Assembly: GCA_903900705.1 (NCBI GenBank)
Contig: CAIUOG010000176.1
Location: 1 to 64,000, forward strand
Direction of reading: 5' to 3'
DNA length: 64,000 nt
Source: an uncultured Acidobacteriia bacterium
GTDB lineage: Bacteria; Acidobacteriota; Terriglobia; Bryobacterales; Bryobacteraceae
Part shown: one piece after another, positions 1 to 9,800 of the stretch
How positions within the stretch are numbered: the stretch's first letter is position 1
Layout of the letters: every line of letters starts with the position of its first letter
The notes under the pieces: generated by a model
Told to the model about the DNA's origin: nothing
The model's database searches: none
Seen by the model: only the letters and a program-made list of their open reading frames with translations
Translations under genes and position numbers: made by a program

Positions 1-2
1 CG

Positions 3-581
3 TTTGGCGGGGGGGATCGTGGCCCGCGCAAGGATTTTGGGGATCGTCCATCGCGCCCGCCGTTTGGCGGCGGTGGTGACCGTGGTCCCCGTCCCCCGTT
101 TGGCGGCGGTGGTGACCGTGGTCCCCGTCCCCCGTTTGGTGGTGGGGATCGGTTTGGCGGTGGGGATCGCGGTCCGAGGAAAGACTTCGGCGACCGTCCG
201 CCGCGCCGGGATGACGACCGTCCTTCGGGTCCGCGCCCGCCGTTTGGTGGTGGGGATCGTGGTCCGCGGAAGGATTTTGGGGATCGTCCGTCGCGTCCGC
301 CGTTTGGCGGGGGTGACCGGGACCGTGGTCCGCGGAAGGATTTCGGAGATCGCCCATCGCGTCCGCCGTTTGGTGGTGGTGGCGACCGTGGTCCGCGTCC
401 TCCGTTCGGTGGGGATCGGGGACCGAGGAAAGATTTCGGTGATCGTCCGCCCCGCCGGGATGACGACCGCCCGTCGGGTCCGCGTCCGCCGTTTGGCGGC
501 GGTGGTGACCGCCCGCGTCCTCCGTTTGGTGGTGGTGGCGGTGGACGTCCGCCGCAGCGTCCGTTCCGCAAAAGACCGTAG
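3..581 (+). CDS. RG-rich, intrinsically disordered C-terminal tail of a protein (5' end outside window)
   Basis: The reading frame starting at base 3 is open from the window edge to a TAG at 579-581 and encodes only low-complexity repeats. Units of the type PFGGGDRGPRKDFGDRPSRP recur about five times, with a charged variant carrying RRDDDRPSG, and the protein ends in basic RPFRKRP. A neighbouring frame is also open, but it gives a compositionally odd product; the Gly/Arg/Asp/Pro periodicity identifies the real frame. Such RG-rich tails occur on bacterial RNA-binding enzymes, for example RsuA/RluB-type pseudouridine synthases and DEAD-box helicases, where they contact RNA. The catalytic part is not in the window, so the enzyme cannot be named. 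Confidence 0.75.
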   Translation, partial: FGGGDRGPRKDFGDRPSRPPFGGGGDRGPRPPFGGGGDRGPRPPFGGGDRFGGGDRGPRKDFGDRPPRRDDDRPSGPRPPFGGGDRGPRKDFGDRPSRPPFGGGDRDRGPRKDFGDRPSRPPFGGGGDRGPRPPFGGDRGPRKDFGDRPPRRDDDRPSGPRPPFGGGGDRPRPPFGGGGGGRPPQRPFRKRP

Positions 582-600
582 GGTGATTTAAACTCAGTAG

Positions 601-621
601 AGCGCCGGTTCCGCCGGCGCT
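601..621 (+). terminator. GC-rich hairpin between the RG-tail gene and the tRNA
   Basis: Bases 601-608 pair perfectly with 614-621 around a five-base loop, 20 bases after the stop codon. No U-tract follows, so it is either a weak terminator or a processing hairpin upstream of the tRNA. Confidence 0.35.
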
Positions 622-625
622 CCCA

Positions 626-701
<76 letters not shown>

Positions 702-742
702 ATAGAATCCATTGCGTGCATTTACGAAATGCGGCTGATTAT

Positions 743-1291
743 TCAAATCAGGCGGACTTGAGCGGCACAGACTGACTGGACACGGGATTTACTTTTTGGA
801 TGTCGGTTGAGGACCATCGTCTGTGAAATGAACGGTTCAACCCAAATGCCATTGCCGGGGAGAGCGGTGTCGAGCAGGATACCGAATGCCTGACTTATGG
901 TACTCTCATCAGCCCCATGAAGAATCCACACTCCAAAGCAACTGGTTCGGCCAGCGGTCAATAGTTTCAGATGTTTCTTGTAGTCCTTGGCAACCTCATC
1001 GATCCGTCCCGATTGAGAACAAACGTCCGACGCACGCCAGGGGCCTTTGATTTCTATCGCTTCTGCTAAAGTCGAACCGTCTCGAATGGCGATGTCTATC
1101 TTCTTTTCTTCCATCCACGCGTCGTAGCCAAGAGCGACCAGCTCTCGCCAGAGGAGGAACTGAATGTCGTATTCCCTGTATTGGCGCGAACTGCGAGTGC
1201 CATTCAGACCTCTCAAGAAGACCTCCTCTGCCGCCAGCAAGTTGAGCGTTGTCTCTGCGAGGTACCTGGTGGTGATAACCCGGATTTCCAT
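743..1291 (-). CDS. hypothetical protein with PD-(D/E)XK-like signature
   Basis: A 182-residue soluble protein from the ATG at 1291. An upstream TTG at 1375 would add 28 residues of no recognisable character. Asp66 followed by Glu80-Ile-Lys82 within two predicted beta strands (KKIDIAIRD, then EAIEIKGPW) matches the D...ExK arrangement of PD-(D/E)XK nucleases. The surrounding residues look like a substrate-binding nuclease-fold domain, but I recognise no family. It is the last gene of a probable three-gene minus-strand operon and ends 41 bases from the tRNA. Nuclease activity is inference from three residues. A non-catalytic hypothetical protein is equally possible. Confidence 0.6.
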   Translation of the reverse strand: MEIRVITTRYLAETTLNLLAAEEVFLRGLNGTRSSRQYREYDIQFLLWRELVALGYDAWMEEKKIDIAIRDGSTLAEAIEIKGPWRASDVCSQSGRIDEVAKDYKKHLKLLTAGRTSCFGVWILHGADESTISQAFGILLDTALPGNGIWVEPFISQTMVLNRHPKSKSRVQSVCAAQVRLI

Positions 1292-1384
1292 TAGTCCCAA
1301 TCTGGTATGTTTATGCGTGGAAGTGGAGCCCTGAACATACGCCGTTTCACTCCTTTCGGAGCAATTGCGGAGCAATCCGAAATG

Positions 1385-1555
1385 TCAGACTTCGCCATTT
1401 GCGGTTTCGTCGGAGATCAGTCCCATCAGGAATTCCATCGGAGTACCCGGTGGAAACATCACGTTGTCACCGAACTTCTCACCAGTAATCTCAGTTCCGG
1501 TGGCGTCGTCACGATAGACCACCGAACTTTCGTCATGTCTGATCAGCACAAACAT
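1385..1555 (-). CDS. small hypothetical protein
   Basis: A 56-residue acidic protein. I take the ATG at 1555, because AAAGAGG lies just upstream of it; an ATG at 1570 adds five residues. No motif, signal peptide or membrane segment is visible. It sits between two other short minus-strand genes (7 to 22 bases after the upstream stop, depending on start), which supports co-transcription. A plus-strand frame also runs through here but has no ribosome binding site or recognisable content. Confidence 0.45.
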   Translation of the reverse strand: MFVLIRHDESSVVYRDDATGTEITGEKFGDNVMFPPGTPMEFLMGLISDETANGEV

Positions 1556-1577
1556 GAGGCCTCTTTCCATTCAAGCT

Positions 1578-2126
1578 TCATACGAAGCCGTAGGTGATTC
1601 GAGTGCCAGTTCGGACGTTCGCCCACTCCCGCATCGATCTCTCTCGAATCCAGGGATCTGCTTCGCCAACAAATCCTGGTAAAGGATCGCCAGCGAGAAT
1701 TTTGGTTCGCCGCTCGTCTATGGAATTCTGGTATTGCTTACTCCAGGGCGGCAGGTCGTGATCGTCACCTCGCGAAATCAATCGCAGGTGCCGGGGTTCC
1801 ACAACGATGTTCACCGGTTCCAGTGTCCATTCTTCAACGTGAACCTGAGGTTCGCCATCCTCCCATACTCTATATCCCGGAGGGATATGCGCTGAGACAT
1901 CCAGGGAAACGGAATCGTCAAGGTTCACGCGATGGACTCGACATGTTTTTCTGAGGCTTTTCCGAAAGAAGAACTGCCACCCGTTCCAATCCTTGTCTGA
2001 AGTCGGTGCGGGAAGGGTTTCGATTCTTACCCAGTCGCCGACCTGCGGGACCTGCGACGAAGCCGGGGCGCCAGAGGGGAAGATCGGAATGAGGGCAGAG
2101 GAGAGAAAGTCGCGTCTGGTCGACAT
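1578..2126 (-). CDS. hypothetical exported protein with Tat-like leader
   Basis: A 182-residue protein from the ATG at 2126. The N-terminus STRRDFLSSALIPIF followed by small residues is Tat-like (twin arginine, then a short hydrophobic stretch), which decides this start over an upstream one that would overlap the divergent sulfatase. The rest is rich in Trp, Pro and charged residues (GDWVRIETLP, then a WEDGEP...VEEWTLEP region). That suggests a small beta-sheet domain, possibly SH3-like, but I do not recognise a family. It is the first gene of the three-gene minus-strand cluster. The divergent spacer to the sulfatase is 67 bases. Confidence 0.55.
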   Translation of the reverse strand: MSTRRDFLSSALIPIFPSGAPASSQVPQVGDWVRIETLPAPTSDKDWNGWQFFFRKSLRKTCRVHRVNLDDSVSLDVSAHIPPGYRVWEDGEPQVHVEEWTLEPVNIVVEPRHLRLISRGDDHDLPPWSKQYQNSIDERRTKILAGDPLPGFVGEADPWIRERSMREWANVRTGTRITYGFV

Positions 2127-2193
2127 GCACTCTAATTGTAAGTCTCGCAGGGCTTGCCTCCGCCCACCCCGATCCGGTACAGTCGCAAGTGCC

Positions 2194-3630
2194 TTGAAAA
2201 TCTCCCGCCGCACGCTTCTTGAATCCACCCTTGGCGCGACAGCGCTCGGCGCCGCCGCGAACCCGGCAGGCGCCGCGCCTGGCGACCGCCCGAACGTTCT
2301 CTACATCATCATGGAGGACACGGGGCCGCAGTTCGGCTGCTATGGCGAGCCGCTGGTGAAGACGCCGAATCTGGACCGGCTTGCCAGCCAGTCCATTCGC
2401 TTCACCCACGCTTATACGACCGCGCCCGTCTGTTCCGCCAGCCGTTCGGCGCTGATGACCGGGTGCTACCAGACCAAAATCGGCGCGCACCAGCATCGGA
2501 CATGGGAGTGGCACAAGACGGCGCTGCCCACGCCGACCCGCCACGTCGCCGAATGGTTCCGCGATGCCGGCTATTTCACGTGCAACCTGCAGCCCAGCGG
2601 TCCGAACAAAGGCAAGGGGCCTTATGGCGCGGCCGGGGCAGGCAAAGTCGACCTCAATTTCTTCCTGAACGGCGCGAACAAAAACAAATTCTTCGAGGGC
2701 ACGGACTGGAATCAGCGGCGGCCCGGCCAGCCGTTTTTCGCGCACATCACCATCATCGAAACGCATAAGGGCGAAGGCTGGAACATCGCGCGGCGGCAGC
2801 CGAAGTCCGAACTGGTGGACCCTGACAAGCTGCAACTCGCGTCTTACTACCCCGATAGTCCCATCGCGCGCGATGAGTACGCGAACTATCTGGACGCAAT
2901 TCATCTCTCGGATGGCTATGTGGGTCAGGTGCTGGCGCGCCTCGAAAAAGACGGTCTCGCGGAGAACACGATCGTCGTCCTTTCGAGCGACCACGGGCCG
3001 CTCTTTCGCGGGAAGCAGTTCCTCTACGATGGCGGCATTCATCTGCCGCTGCTGATTCGTTTTCCGGACGGCAAAGGCGCGGGCGCCACGGATGACCGGT
3101 TCGTCAGCGGCATTGATTACGCGCCCACGCTGCTGGGCTTCGCGGGTATTCGCCCGCCGGCGGGCGCCATGCAGGGGCAGGATCTGTTCGGAAGCGGTTC
3201 GAGGCCGCGGCCCCACATCTTCGCCGCGCGCGACCGCATGGATATTTCCATCGATAAGATGCGCGCGGTGCGCACGAAGCAGTTTAAGTACATCCGGAAT
3301 TACTTTCCGGGCACGCCTTACATGCAGCACAACCCTTACAAGGAAGATTCCTATCCGACGTGGAATCTGGTGAAGGCGTGGGCTCGCGAGGGTCGGCTCA
3401 CGGCGGCACAGGGGCTGTTTGCGGCATTGGAAAAGCCGATTGAGGAGTTGTACGACGTGCAGGCCGATCCGGATGAAGTGCACAATCTGGCCGCGGCGCC
3501 GGCGCATAAGAACACGCTGCGGGAACTGCGCGCACTGGTGGATGGCTTCGTGGCGGAAAATGACGCCCGGGTTGTGGCGGAAGATCCGGTTGATATCTAT
3601 CGCGGCTATTATGGAGCTGACGCTTATTAG
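2194..3630 (+). CDS. type I sulfatase (arylsulfatase/alkaline phosphatase superfamily), exported
   Basis: Hydrolyses sulfate esters, probably on polysaccharides, outside the cytoplasm. The TTG at 2194 gives an ideal Tat leader (MKISRRTLLESTLGATALG); the ATG at 1993 would run through the divergent gene and add about 67 unconvincing residues. Cys80 in CSASRSALMTG is the position converted to formylglycine (C-x-A-x-R form). Metal-binding residues appear near MEDTG (Glu41-Asp42, where most sulfatases have Asp-Asp) and in the SSDHG motif, with a following Lys in GKQFLYDGGIHLPLLIRFP. The length of 478 residues is normal. The beta-helix gene follows after 8 bases and is probably co-transcribed, which suggests joint action on a carbohydrate. 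The exact substrate cannot be read from the sequence. Confidence 0.9.
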   Translation: MKISRRTLLESTLGATALGAAANPAGAAPGDRPNVLYIIMEDTGPQFGCYGEPLVKTPNLDRLASQSIRFTHAYTTAPVCSASRSALMTGCYQTKIGAHQHRTWEWHKTALPTPTRHVAEWFRDAGYFTCNLQPSGPNKGKGPYGAAGAGKVDLNFFLNGANKNKFFEGTDWNQRRPGQPFFAHITIIETHKGEGWNIARRQPKSELVDPDKLQLASYYPDSPIARDEYANYLDAIHLSDGYVGQVLARLEKDGLAENTIVVLSSDHGPLFRGKQFLYDGGIHLPLLIRFPDGKGAGATDDRFVSGIDYAPTLLGFAGIRPPAGAMQGQDLFGSGSRPRPHIFAARDRMDISIDKMRAVRTKQFKYIRNYFPGTPYMQHNPYKEDSYPTWNLVKAWAREGRLTAAQGLFAALEKPIEELYDVQADPDEVHNLAAAPAHKNTLRELRALVDGFVAENDARVVAEDPVDIYRGYYGADAY

Positions 3631-3638
3631 GGAAACCT

Positions 3639-5510
3639 ATGTCGCCTATTCGAATCCTGTCTTTCCTGGTGTTGCTGCCTCTGTTGCGGGCGCAGACTTT
3701 GTATGTTTCTCCGGATGGCCCGCTGCGTTCTCTCGCGGCAGCACGGGACGCGATTCGCAAGGCCCGGGCCAATCCCGCGACGCCTTACACGGTGCTGGTC
3801 CGCAATGGAACCTGGCGGCTGAACGAAACGCTCACGCTGGGGCCGGAGGATTCCAATGTTACGTGGGCCGCGTATCCGGGCGAGCATCCGGTGATCAGCG
3901 GCGGCACGTCGATTACCGGCTGGAAGAAGGTGAAGGGCAATATCTGGAGCGCCCCCGCCACGGGAGATTTCCATCAGCTGTTTGTGAATGGACGACGCGC
4001 TCAGCGGGCGCGCACGCCGAACTATGGCTATTACCGAATCGACGGGCCGAGTTCGCAGGATAAGCCGTTCCAGCTTCGGTATCGCGGCAATGATATCCGG
4101 AAGGCGTGGGTGGAGGCGGGCGATGTGGAAGTGGTGGCGCTGCTCGCGTGGGCTGAGTTGCGCATGCCGGTGACGCGGGTGAATGAGACGGAGCATGTGG
4201 CGACGCTGACGGGAAATCCGCGGCCTTCGAACAAGGAAGTGGATGCGCGTTACTGGATTGAAAACGCGCCCGATGCGCTCGATATGGCCGGGGAATGGTA
4301 CTTCGATAAGAAGGCGGGGACGGTGCAGTATTGGCCGGTGAGTGGTGAGAATATGGCGGAGGCGGAAGTGATCGCTTCGTCCTTACCCACGCTGGTTCAT
4401 GTGGAAGGGGCAAACAATGTGACCTTCCGCGGGCTGGACTTCCGCCATGCGGATTGGAAGATGCCGTTGCAGGGCTATGCCGATAGTCAGGCCGCGATTG
4501 AAGCGCCTACCGCGCTGGAGACCGTGGGCGCGGGCCATCTGAGTATTGAGAAATGCTGGTTCAGTGAACTGGGTGGCTACGCGATCTGGCTGGGGCGGGG
4601 TTCGAAGCAGGGGCGGGTGGTGGGAAATCAGATCTTTGATACAGGCGCGGGCGGTATCAAGGTGGGGGAAACGACGCAGCGCCCGAGTGAAGCGGACCAG
4701 AACTTCGACAACGTGATTTCCGACAACGGCCTGCACAATCTGGGTTTGGTTTATCCCTCGGCCATTGGCATCTGGGTGGGCCAGAGCAGCCGGAATACCA
4801 TCGCGCATAACGATGTTCACGATCTGTTCTACACCGCGATCTCAGTCGGGTGGACCTGGGGCTATGCGGCGAATCAGTGTCATCACAACATTATTGAGTT
4901 CAATCACCTCTACAACATCGGTAAGGGCGTGATGAGTGATATGGGCGCAATTTATACGCTTGGCGTGCAGCCGGGCACGGTCATCCGGAATAACCTGATT
5001 CATGACGTCAGTTCCTTTACCTATGGCGGGTGGGGGATTTATCCCGATGAAGGCACGAGTGATGTGGTGATTGAGAATAATATCGTTTACCGCACGAAGA
5101 GCGCGCCGTTTCATCAGCACTACGGGGCGAATAACTTAGTCCGGAATAATATCTTTGCGCTGGGGGCGGAGTATCAGGTGATGCGCACGCGCGCGGAGGA
5201 CCACCTGTCTTTCACGTTTGAGCGAAATATTGTCTACTTCGATTCCGGCATGCTGCTGGGCAGTAACTGGAATGGGACGCAGTTTCACATGGACCATAAC
5301 ATTTACTGGGACGCGCGTGGGCTTCCATTGCGACCGGCCGGTAAGTCCTGGACCGAGTGGCAGGCCGCCGGGCAGGACGCGGGTTCGCTGATCGCGGACC
5401 CGCTGTTTGCCGATCCCGCGGGCGGGAATTTCACGTTGTCCGCCAACTCGCCGGCGTGGAAGCTGGGCTGGAAAGCAATTGATCTTTCGACGGTGGGACC
5501 CCGGCCGTAA
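3639..5510 (+). CDS. secreted right-handed parallel beta-helix protein
   Basis: A 623-residue protein with a Sec signal peptide (MSPIRILSFLVLLPLLRAQ). The N-terminal part (TLYVSPDG, AARDAIRKARAN, VLVRNGTWRL, YPGEHPVISGG) is the start of the family of right-handed beta-helix glycan-active proteins. The middle contains many Asn-rich strands (NVISDN, NTIAHNDVHD, IIEFNHLYN, VIRNNLIHD, VVIENNIVYR, LVRNNIFA) typical of parallel beta-helix rungs, as in polysaccharide lyases and some glycoside hydrolases. It follows the sulfatase closely and probably acts with it on a sulfated or uronate-rich glycan. I cannot assign catalytic residues. Confidence 0.85.
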   Translation: MSPIRILSFLVLLPLLRAQTLYVSPDGPLRSLAAARDAIRKARANPATPYTVLVRNGTWRLNETLTLGPEDSNVTWAAYPGEHPVISGGTSITGWKKVKGNIWSAPATGDFHQLFVNGRRAQRARTPNYGYYRIDGPSSQDKPFQLRYRGNDIRKAWVEAGDVEVVALLAWAELRMPVTRVNETEHVATLTGNPRPSNKEVDARYWIENAPDALDMAGEWYFDKKAGTVQYWPVSGENMAEAEVIASSLPTLVHVEGANNVTFRGLDFRHADWKMPLQGYADSQAAIEAPTALETVGAGHLSIEKCWFSELGGYAIWLGRGSKQGRVVGNQIFDTGAGGIKVGETTQRPSEADQNFDNVISDNGLHNLGLVYPSAIGIWVGQSSRNTIAHNDVHDLFYTAISVGWTWGYAANQCHHNIIEFNHLYNIGKGVMSDMGAIYTLGVQPGTVIRNNLIHDVSSFTYGGWGIYPDEGTSDVVIENNIVYRTKSAPFHQHYGANNLVRNNIFALGAEYQVMRTRAEDHLSFTFERNIVYFDSGMLLGSNWNGTQFHMDHNIYWDARGLPLRPAGKSWTEWQAAGQDAGSLIADPLFADPAGGNFTLSANSPAWKLGWKAIDLSTVGPRP

Positions 5511-5526
5511 GCCTGTTCCGGCTTAC
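5507..5526. terminator. bidirectional hairpin covering two convergent stop codons
   Basis: Bases 5507-5513 pair with 5520-5526 around a six-base loop. The stem contains the TAA of the plus-strand gene (5508-5510) and the complement of the TAA of the minus-strand gene (5523-5525). There is no strong U-tract. It is the only structure in the 12-base gap between convergent genes. Confidence 0.45.
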
Positions 5527-6857
5527 AGGTTCTTCAGCCGGGTATCGGAATCGCCGAACTTATCGAGCTTCACGCCCATCTTATCCATGATGGAAAGATA
5601 GAGGCTGCACATCTTCCGCTCTTCATCCGGGGCATCGAGATAGCTCAGAGTGCGACCGGTTTTGAGTTCTCCGCCGAGCCCGCCCACGGTTACCAGCGGC
5701 AGTCGCCGGTTATCGTGCTTACGGCCGGCCCACATGTTCGAAAGGAACATGAGGCAGGAATTATCGAGCACTGTGCCTTCGCCTTCCTTCATGGCATCCA
5801 GCTTGGTGGCGAGATAAGACAACTGGCCCAGATGGAAAGCGGAAATCCGCTCATAGGCGGCTGAGAGGTTATCGTGGGAGGCCGCGTGGTGTCCGTCCAT
5901 GACCTTCAGCCAGGGGTAAATCATCGCCGAAAGATCGCGGGCCAGCACGAGCGAGGCCACGCGCGTCTTATCGGTCTGGAAAGCGATGGCGATGATGTCG
6001 CACAACAGGCGCGCATGTTCGCGCTGGTCTTCGGGCAGGCCGTTGGCGGGGCGCTCCATCATGTGGATGGAGGTGTTTTTCCCCTTAGCCGCATCTTTAG
6101 CCGCTTCCATGCTCTTGCGCATGCCGTCGACGCGCTTCTCGACTTCACGCACGCTGGTGAGATACTCGTCGAGCTTGTATTTATCGCCGGAGCTGATCTT
6201 CTTCGTCAGCGCCTCTGCACGGTCTTTCACGCGGTCAAGCACGCTCAGGTTCAGCAGGCTGCCACGGTTTTCAAACAGCGCGTCCCAGGCGAGGGCGGGA
6301 TAGACTTCCACCGGCACCGGCGAATCCGGGGTCTGCCAGGAGATATGCGAACTGTAGGCCAGCGAGAAATTGGTTTCGTGGTAGCCGGTCATGGGCTGTT
6401 CGCCCGCCAGCACCAGGCTCTGGAGCGGCGTTTCCTGGCCGATGGTGGCGGCCAGCATCTGGTCCACGCTGACGCCGGAGTGAATGATCGCGCCTTTTGA
6501 GATTTTCGCGCCGGAGAGCAGGCTGCCGGTCTGCGCGGGGTGAATCCCCTGGCCTGTGAGAGCTTTTACGAAAAGCCCGTCGATGACGTTGACTTTGGCC
6601 TTGAGCGGTTCGAGAGACTCGAGCGTCTTGCCGAACTTCATGTCGGCTCCCTGGCCGGTGGCGCTCCAGTGATCCTCATTGATGCCCGTGCCCATGAACA
6701 TCACGCCAAAGCGCTTCGGGAAGGCCTGTGGGGTCTTCGTGTCCGCGAAGGCGGGCAGCGACTCCATCCAGGGCAGTGACATGGCAACGCCCGCCCCGCG
6801 CAGCACGGTACGCCGGGAGATACGAGGGCTGGTATAAGAACGGGGGATCTTATTCAC
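5523..6857 (-). CDS. DUF1552 family protein, Tat-exported
   Basis: A 444-residue protein from the GTG at 6857, which overlaps the upstream stop by 8 bases and has GGTGAG upstream. The leader SRRTVLRGAGVAMSLPW is a Tat signal and is characteristic of DUF1552. The body (FMGTGINEDHW, HMMERPANGLPEDQREHARLLCDIIAIAFQTDKTRVASLVLARD, DGHHAASHDN) fits that family of unknown function. In planctomycetes and acidobacteria DUF1552 proteins are usually encoded directly after DUF1592-type cytochrome proteins, exactly as here. The overlap suggests translational coupling and a shared periplasmic role, which remains uncharacterised. Confidence 0.88.
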   Translation of the reverse strand: MNKIPRSYTSPRISRRTVLRGAGVAMSLPWMESLPAFADTKTPQAFPKRFGVMFMGTGINEDHWSATGQGADMKFGKTLESLEPLKAKVNVIDGLFVKALTGQGIHPAQTGSLLSGAKISKGAIIHSGVSVDQMLAATIGQETPLQSLVLAGEQPMTGYHETNFSLAYSSHISWQTPDSPVPVEVYPALAWDALFENRGSLLNLSVLDRVKDRAEALTKKISSGDKYKLDEYLTSVREVEKRVDGMRKSMEAAKDAAKGKNTSIHMMERPANGLPEDQREHARLLCDIIAIAFQTDKTRVASLVLARDLSAMIYPWLKVMDGHHAASHDNLSAAYERISAFHLGQLSYLATKLDAMKEGEGTVLDNSCLMFLSNMWAGRKHDNRRLPLVTVGGLGGELKTGRTLSYLDAPDEERKMCSLYLSIMDKMGVKLDKFGDSDTRLKNL

Positions 6858-9800
6858 TTTTCTTCTCACCTTTGCCGGATGTGGACCCGGGAACACTGAC
6901 TGATGTGGAGATCTTCACTTCGGGCGCCCGCTTTGTGAGGAACTGCGGGCTGGTGACGATGGTCTCCACCATCGCACCAATTTTATAACCATTTGCGGCC
7001 AGACGCGAGTTCATCTTCGCGATCACGGCCTCATCTGAAAGCTGCAGCGAACGGTTCAGTGCGTAAGACAACATCTTGCGGCTGAGACCATCCACAAACT
7101 CGGCCTGCTTGTGATCGCGGATAAACGCCTGCACCGATTCAAAGCCGTTGCCTTCGGTGCCGTTGGGGAAATTCACCTTGGTATCGACCGGTCGTCCGGC
7201 GAGGTCAACCTTGCGGGAATTGCCCACCGGGCCGTAGTTTTCAAAGGCCAGCCCGAAGGAATCGAAGCGGATATGGCAGCCGGCGCAGACGGGATTTTCG
7301 CGGTGTTTCGCGAGCGTGGCGCGCACGGGCAGATCCATCCTGGCTTCGTCATGCGGCAGTTCGGGAACCACGGGCGGGGGCGGCGGGATGGTCTCGCCCA
7401 GCACCCGGTGGACAACCCAGTAGCCGCGCTTCACGGGGCTGGTGCGAAGGCCTGGCGAGTTCTGGGTGAGGAATACGGACATGGGCAGGATGCCGCCGCG
7501 CTGGTACTGGCCGGCATTTTCCACTTTGACCCAGTGGTTGTTTTCGCCCTTCACTTCCGGCATTCCGTAATGCTTCGCGAGCACCGGGTTGACGAACGTG
7601 TAATTGCCGTAGATCAGGTCGAGCACAGAGCCGTTTCGGTTCAGAAGATCTTCCACGTAGCGGATGGGCTCTTCGAACATGGCGTCGCGCAGTTCGTTGG
7701 TGAATTCGGGGAAGCGTTCACGGTCGACTGAGGCCACCGTTTGGAAGCCGCGGGAGCCGAGCCAGTTGCCTGCAAATTCCGTCGCGAAATCGTGCGCGCG
7801 CGGATCTTTCAGCATCCGCCGGACCTGCGCCGTGAGGACTTCCGGATTCTGCAGATCCCCTTTGGCGGCATGCGCCATCAGTTCCTGATCCGGCATGGTG
7901 GACCACAGGAAGTAGCTCAGACGGCTGGCGAGCGCGGTGGAGGGGAGAGGTTTCGGCGTCGTGGAGACCGGCGCTTTCGTCTGCGATACGGTCGGCGCGA
8001 GATCGATGCGATAGGTGAAGTCGGGCGACATCAGGATACCCACGACGGAGATGCGCATCGCCTCTTCGTGCGAGAGGCCGTTCTTGTCCCGCAGCGTGTG
8101 ATAGTAGGCCAGCAGGTCGTCCTTCTCGGCCCTGGTGAGGGGGCGGCGATAGGCTTTGGCCGCGAACTGCAGCAGTGTGTCCATATGCTTCGGCTCGGCC
8201 TCGGCGCGCAGTTTCAGTACGCCCTGAATGGTGTCGTTGACCCAGTTGAAGTGCAGTTTGATGGCGTCGATGCAGGCCGGATCATTGCCGGGCGCGTCGG
8301 CCTTGGCGAGATATTCCTTCATCAGGCCGAAGATGACGCTGGGGTCGGTGATCTCTTTGTCTTTGGGGCGCTCCGTGCCGGACTCGCGGTTGCGGATACG
8401 AATTTCGCCGCTCTGGTTGAAGAAGTATTGCGTCCAGGTGTGGATGGTGTAGTCGCCGACAAAGTCGAACTCGGTCCAGAGGCGTTCGAGTTGCTTCTTG
8501 CCTGCCTCATCGAGGATGAGTTCCTGCAGCGGCTGATCGTCGCGCCAGTAGCCCATCACGTTGTGATAGCCGGCGCTCAGCAGGCGGCCCTTGTCTTCGG
8601 AATCATCGGGGAAGAATCGCCCGCGCTCGCTCACATAGAACACGTCGGGGAAGACATTGGCGAAGCGGGCGAAGGCGGCTTCGTACTGCGCGCGTTCGGC
8701 CTTCGGGACTACGAGATCCATATCGGGCAGGCGGTTTTTGAGCGCGATCAGAGCCCAGCGATTGCCGGCTTCCTGACCGAGTCCGCCCTGGCGGGGGATG
8801 GTGGGTGGCGCGGGCGTGGGGTCTTCGGCGTTGCGCAGTGTGGCGGGGTCGAAATTGCGGCGGTTGGCATTGATCTGGCGGAGCTTCCAGTTCATCAGCG
8901 GCTGCGAGGTGGGGTCGAGGCCCTTCATTTTCGGGGCGAGGAACGTCTTGGCGGTATGTTCGCGGATGCGGACGACAAAGTCGCGCATGGCCACGGTCTG
9001 CTTGTGCAGGGCTTCCGGCTCTTTGCCGTCGCCGCCGTTTTCCGGAGTGGGCAGGGCCTTCCACATGGCCTGCAATTTGGCGATGGGGCCGAGCGCATCC
9101 TTCTGCTCTTCCAGAATTCCCCAGACCAGCGGCAGGTATTTCGGGCTGATCTTTGATTCGGTGGCGATGCTTTCGAGCGAGGCTTTCGGCTTGCCGAGCG
9201 CGACGCGGTTCTTATAGCGCCAGGCGGCGTCGAAGTAATCGGCGTAATCGGTGGGCTGGCTCTTATAGAAATTCACGATCCGCTGGATGGCATAGAGTTC
9301 ACGGTCGGTCTCGACGAGCGCGGGCTTGGGCGAAAAATCGAACCCATCCGGGGTCAGCACCATGTGGTCGGCCACTTCGCGCGCGGCGTCGAGATACTTC
9401 TTCAGCAGCGCGGGGGACATGGTGAGGGATTCGCCCGAATTATCGAAGCCGGCGGTGTTGGCGGGGTCGACGGGGAACTCCCGTGTGGGCTGCAGATCGA
9501 CGCCGGTAAGATCGCGAATGGTGTAATTGTACTCGGCGTTGCTGAGCCGCCGGGCCAGCACGGGGCCGGGGTCTGAGCCATGCTTGCGGACCTCATCGGC
9601 GCGGACCGCGGCAATCCAGTCGATCACCTGCTGCCGAAGGTCGGCAGGCGGCTCCGGCATCGGTTTGGGCGGCATGGTTTGCGCGGTCAGCCGGTCGCTG
9701 ACGGTCACCCAGCGGAAGTAGTCCTTCTTCACGGACTCGAGCGTCGTGTAATTCTTCAGATCGAGCGAGGCGGCGGGCGTAGTGCCGCTATGGCAGCCCA

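Noticed and set aside
4-591. Open frame of 195 codons starting at 4 over the repeat region
   Set aside because: It is one frame off the Gly/Arg/Asp-periodic frame, gives an all-Arg/Val product without family likeness, and is explained by base composition.
7741-9156. 471-residue plus-strand open frame
   Set aside because: Antisense shadow of the DUF1592 cytochrome gene; no ribosome site or motif.
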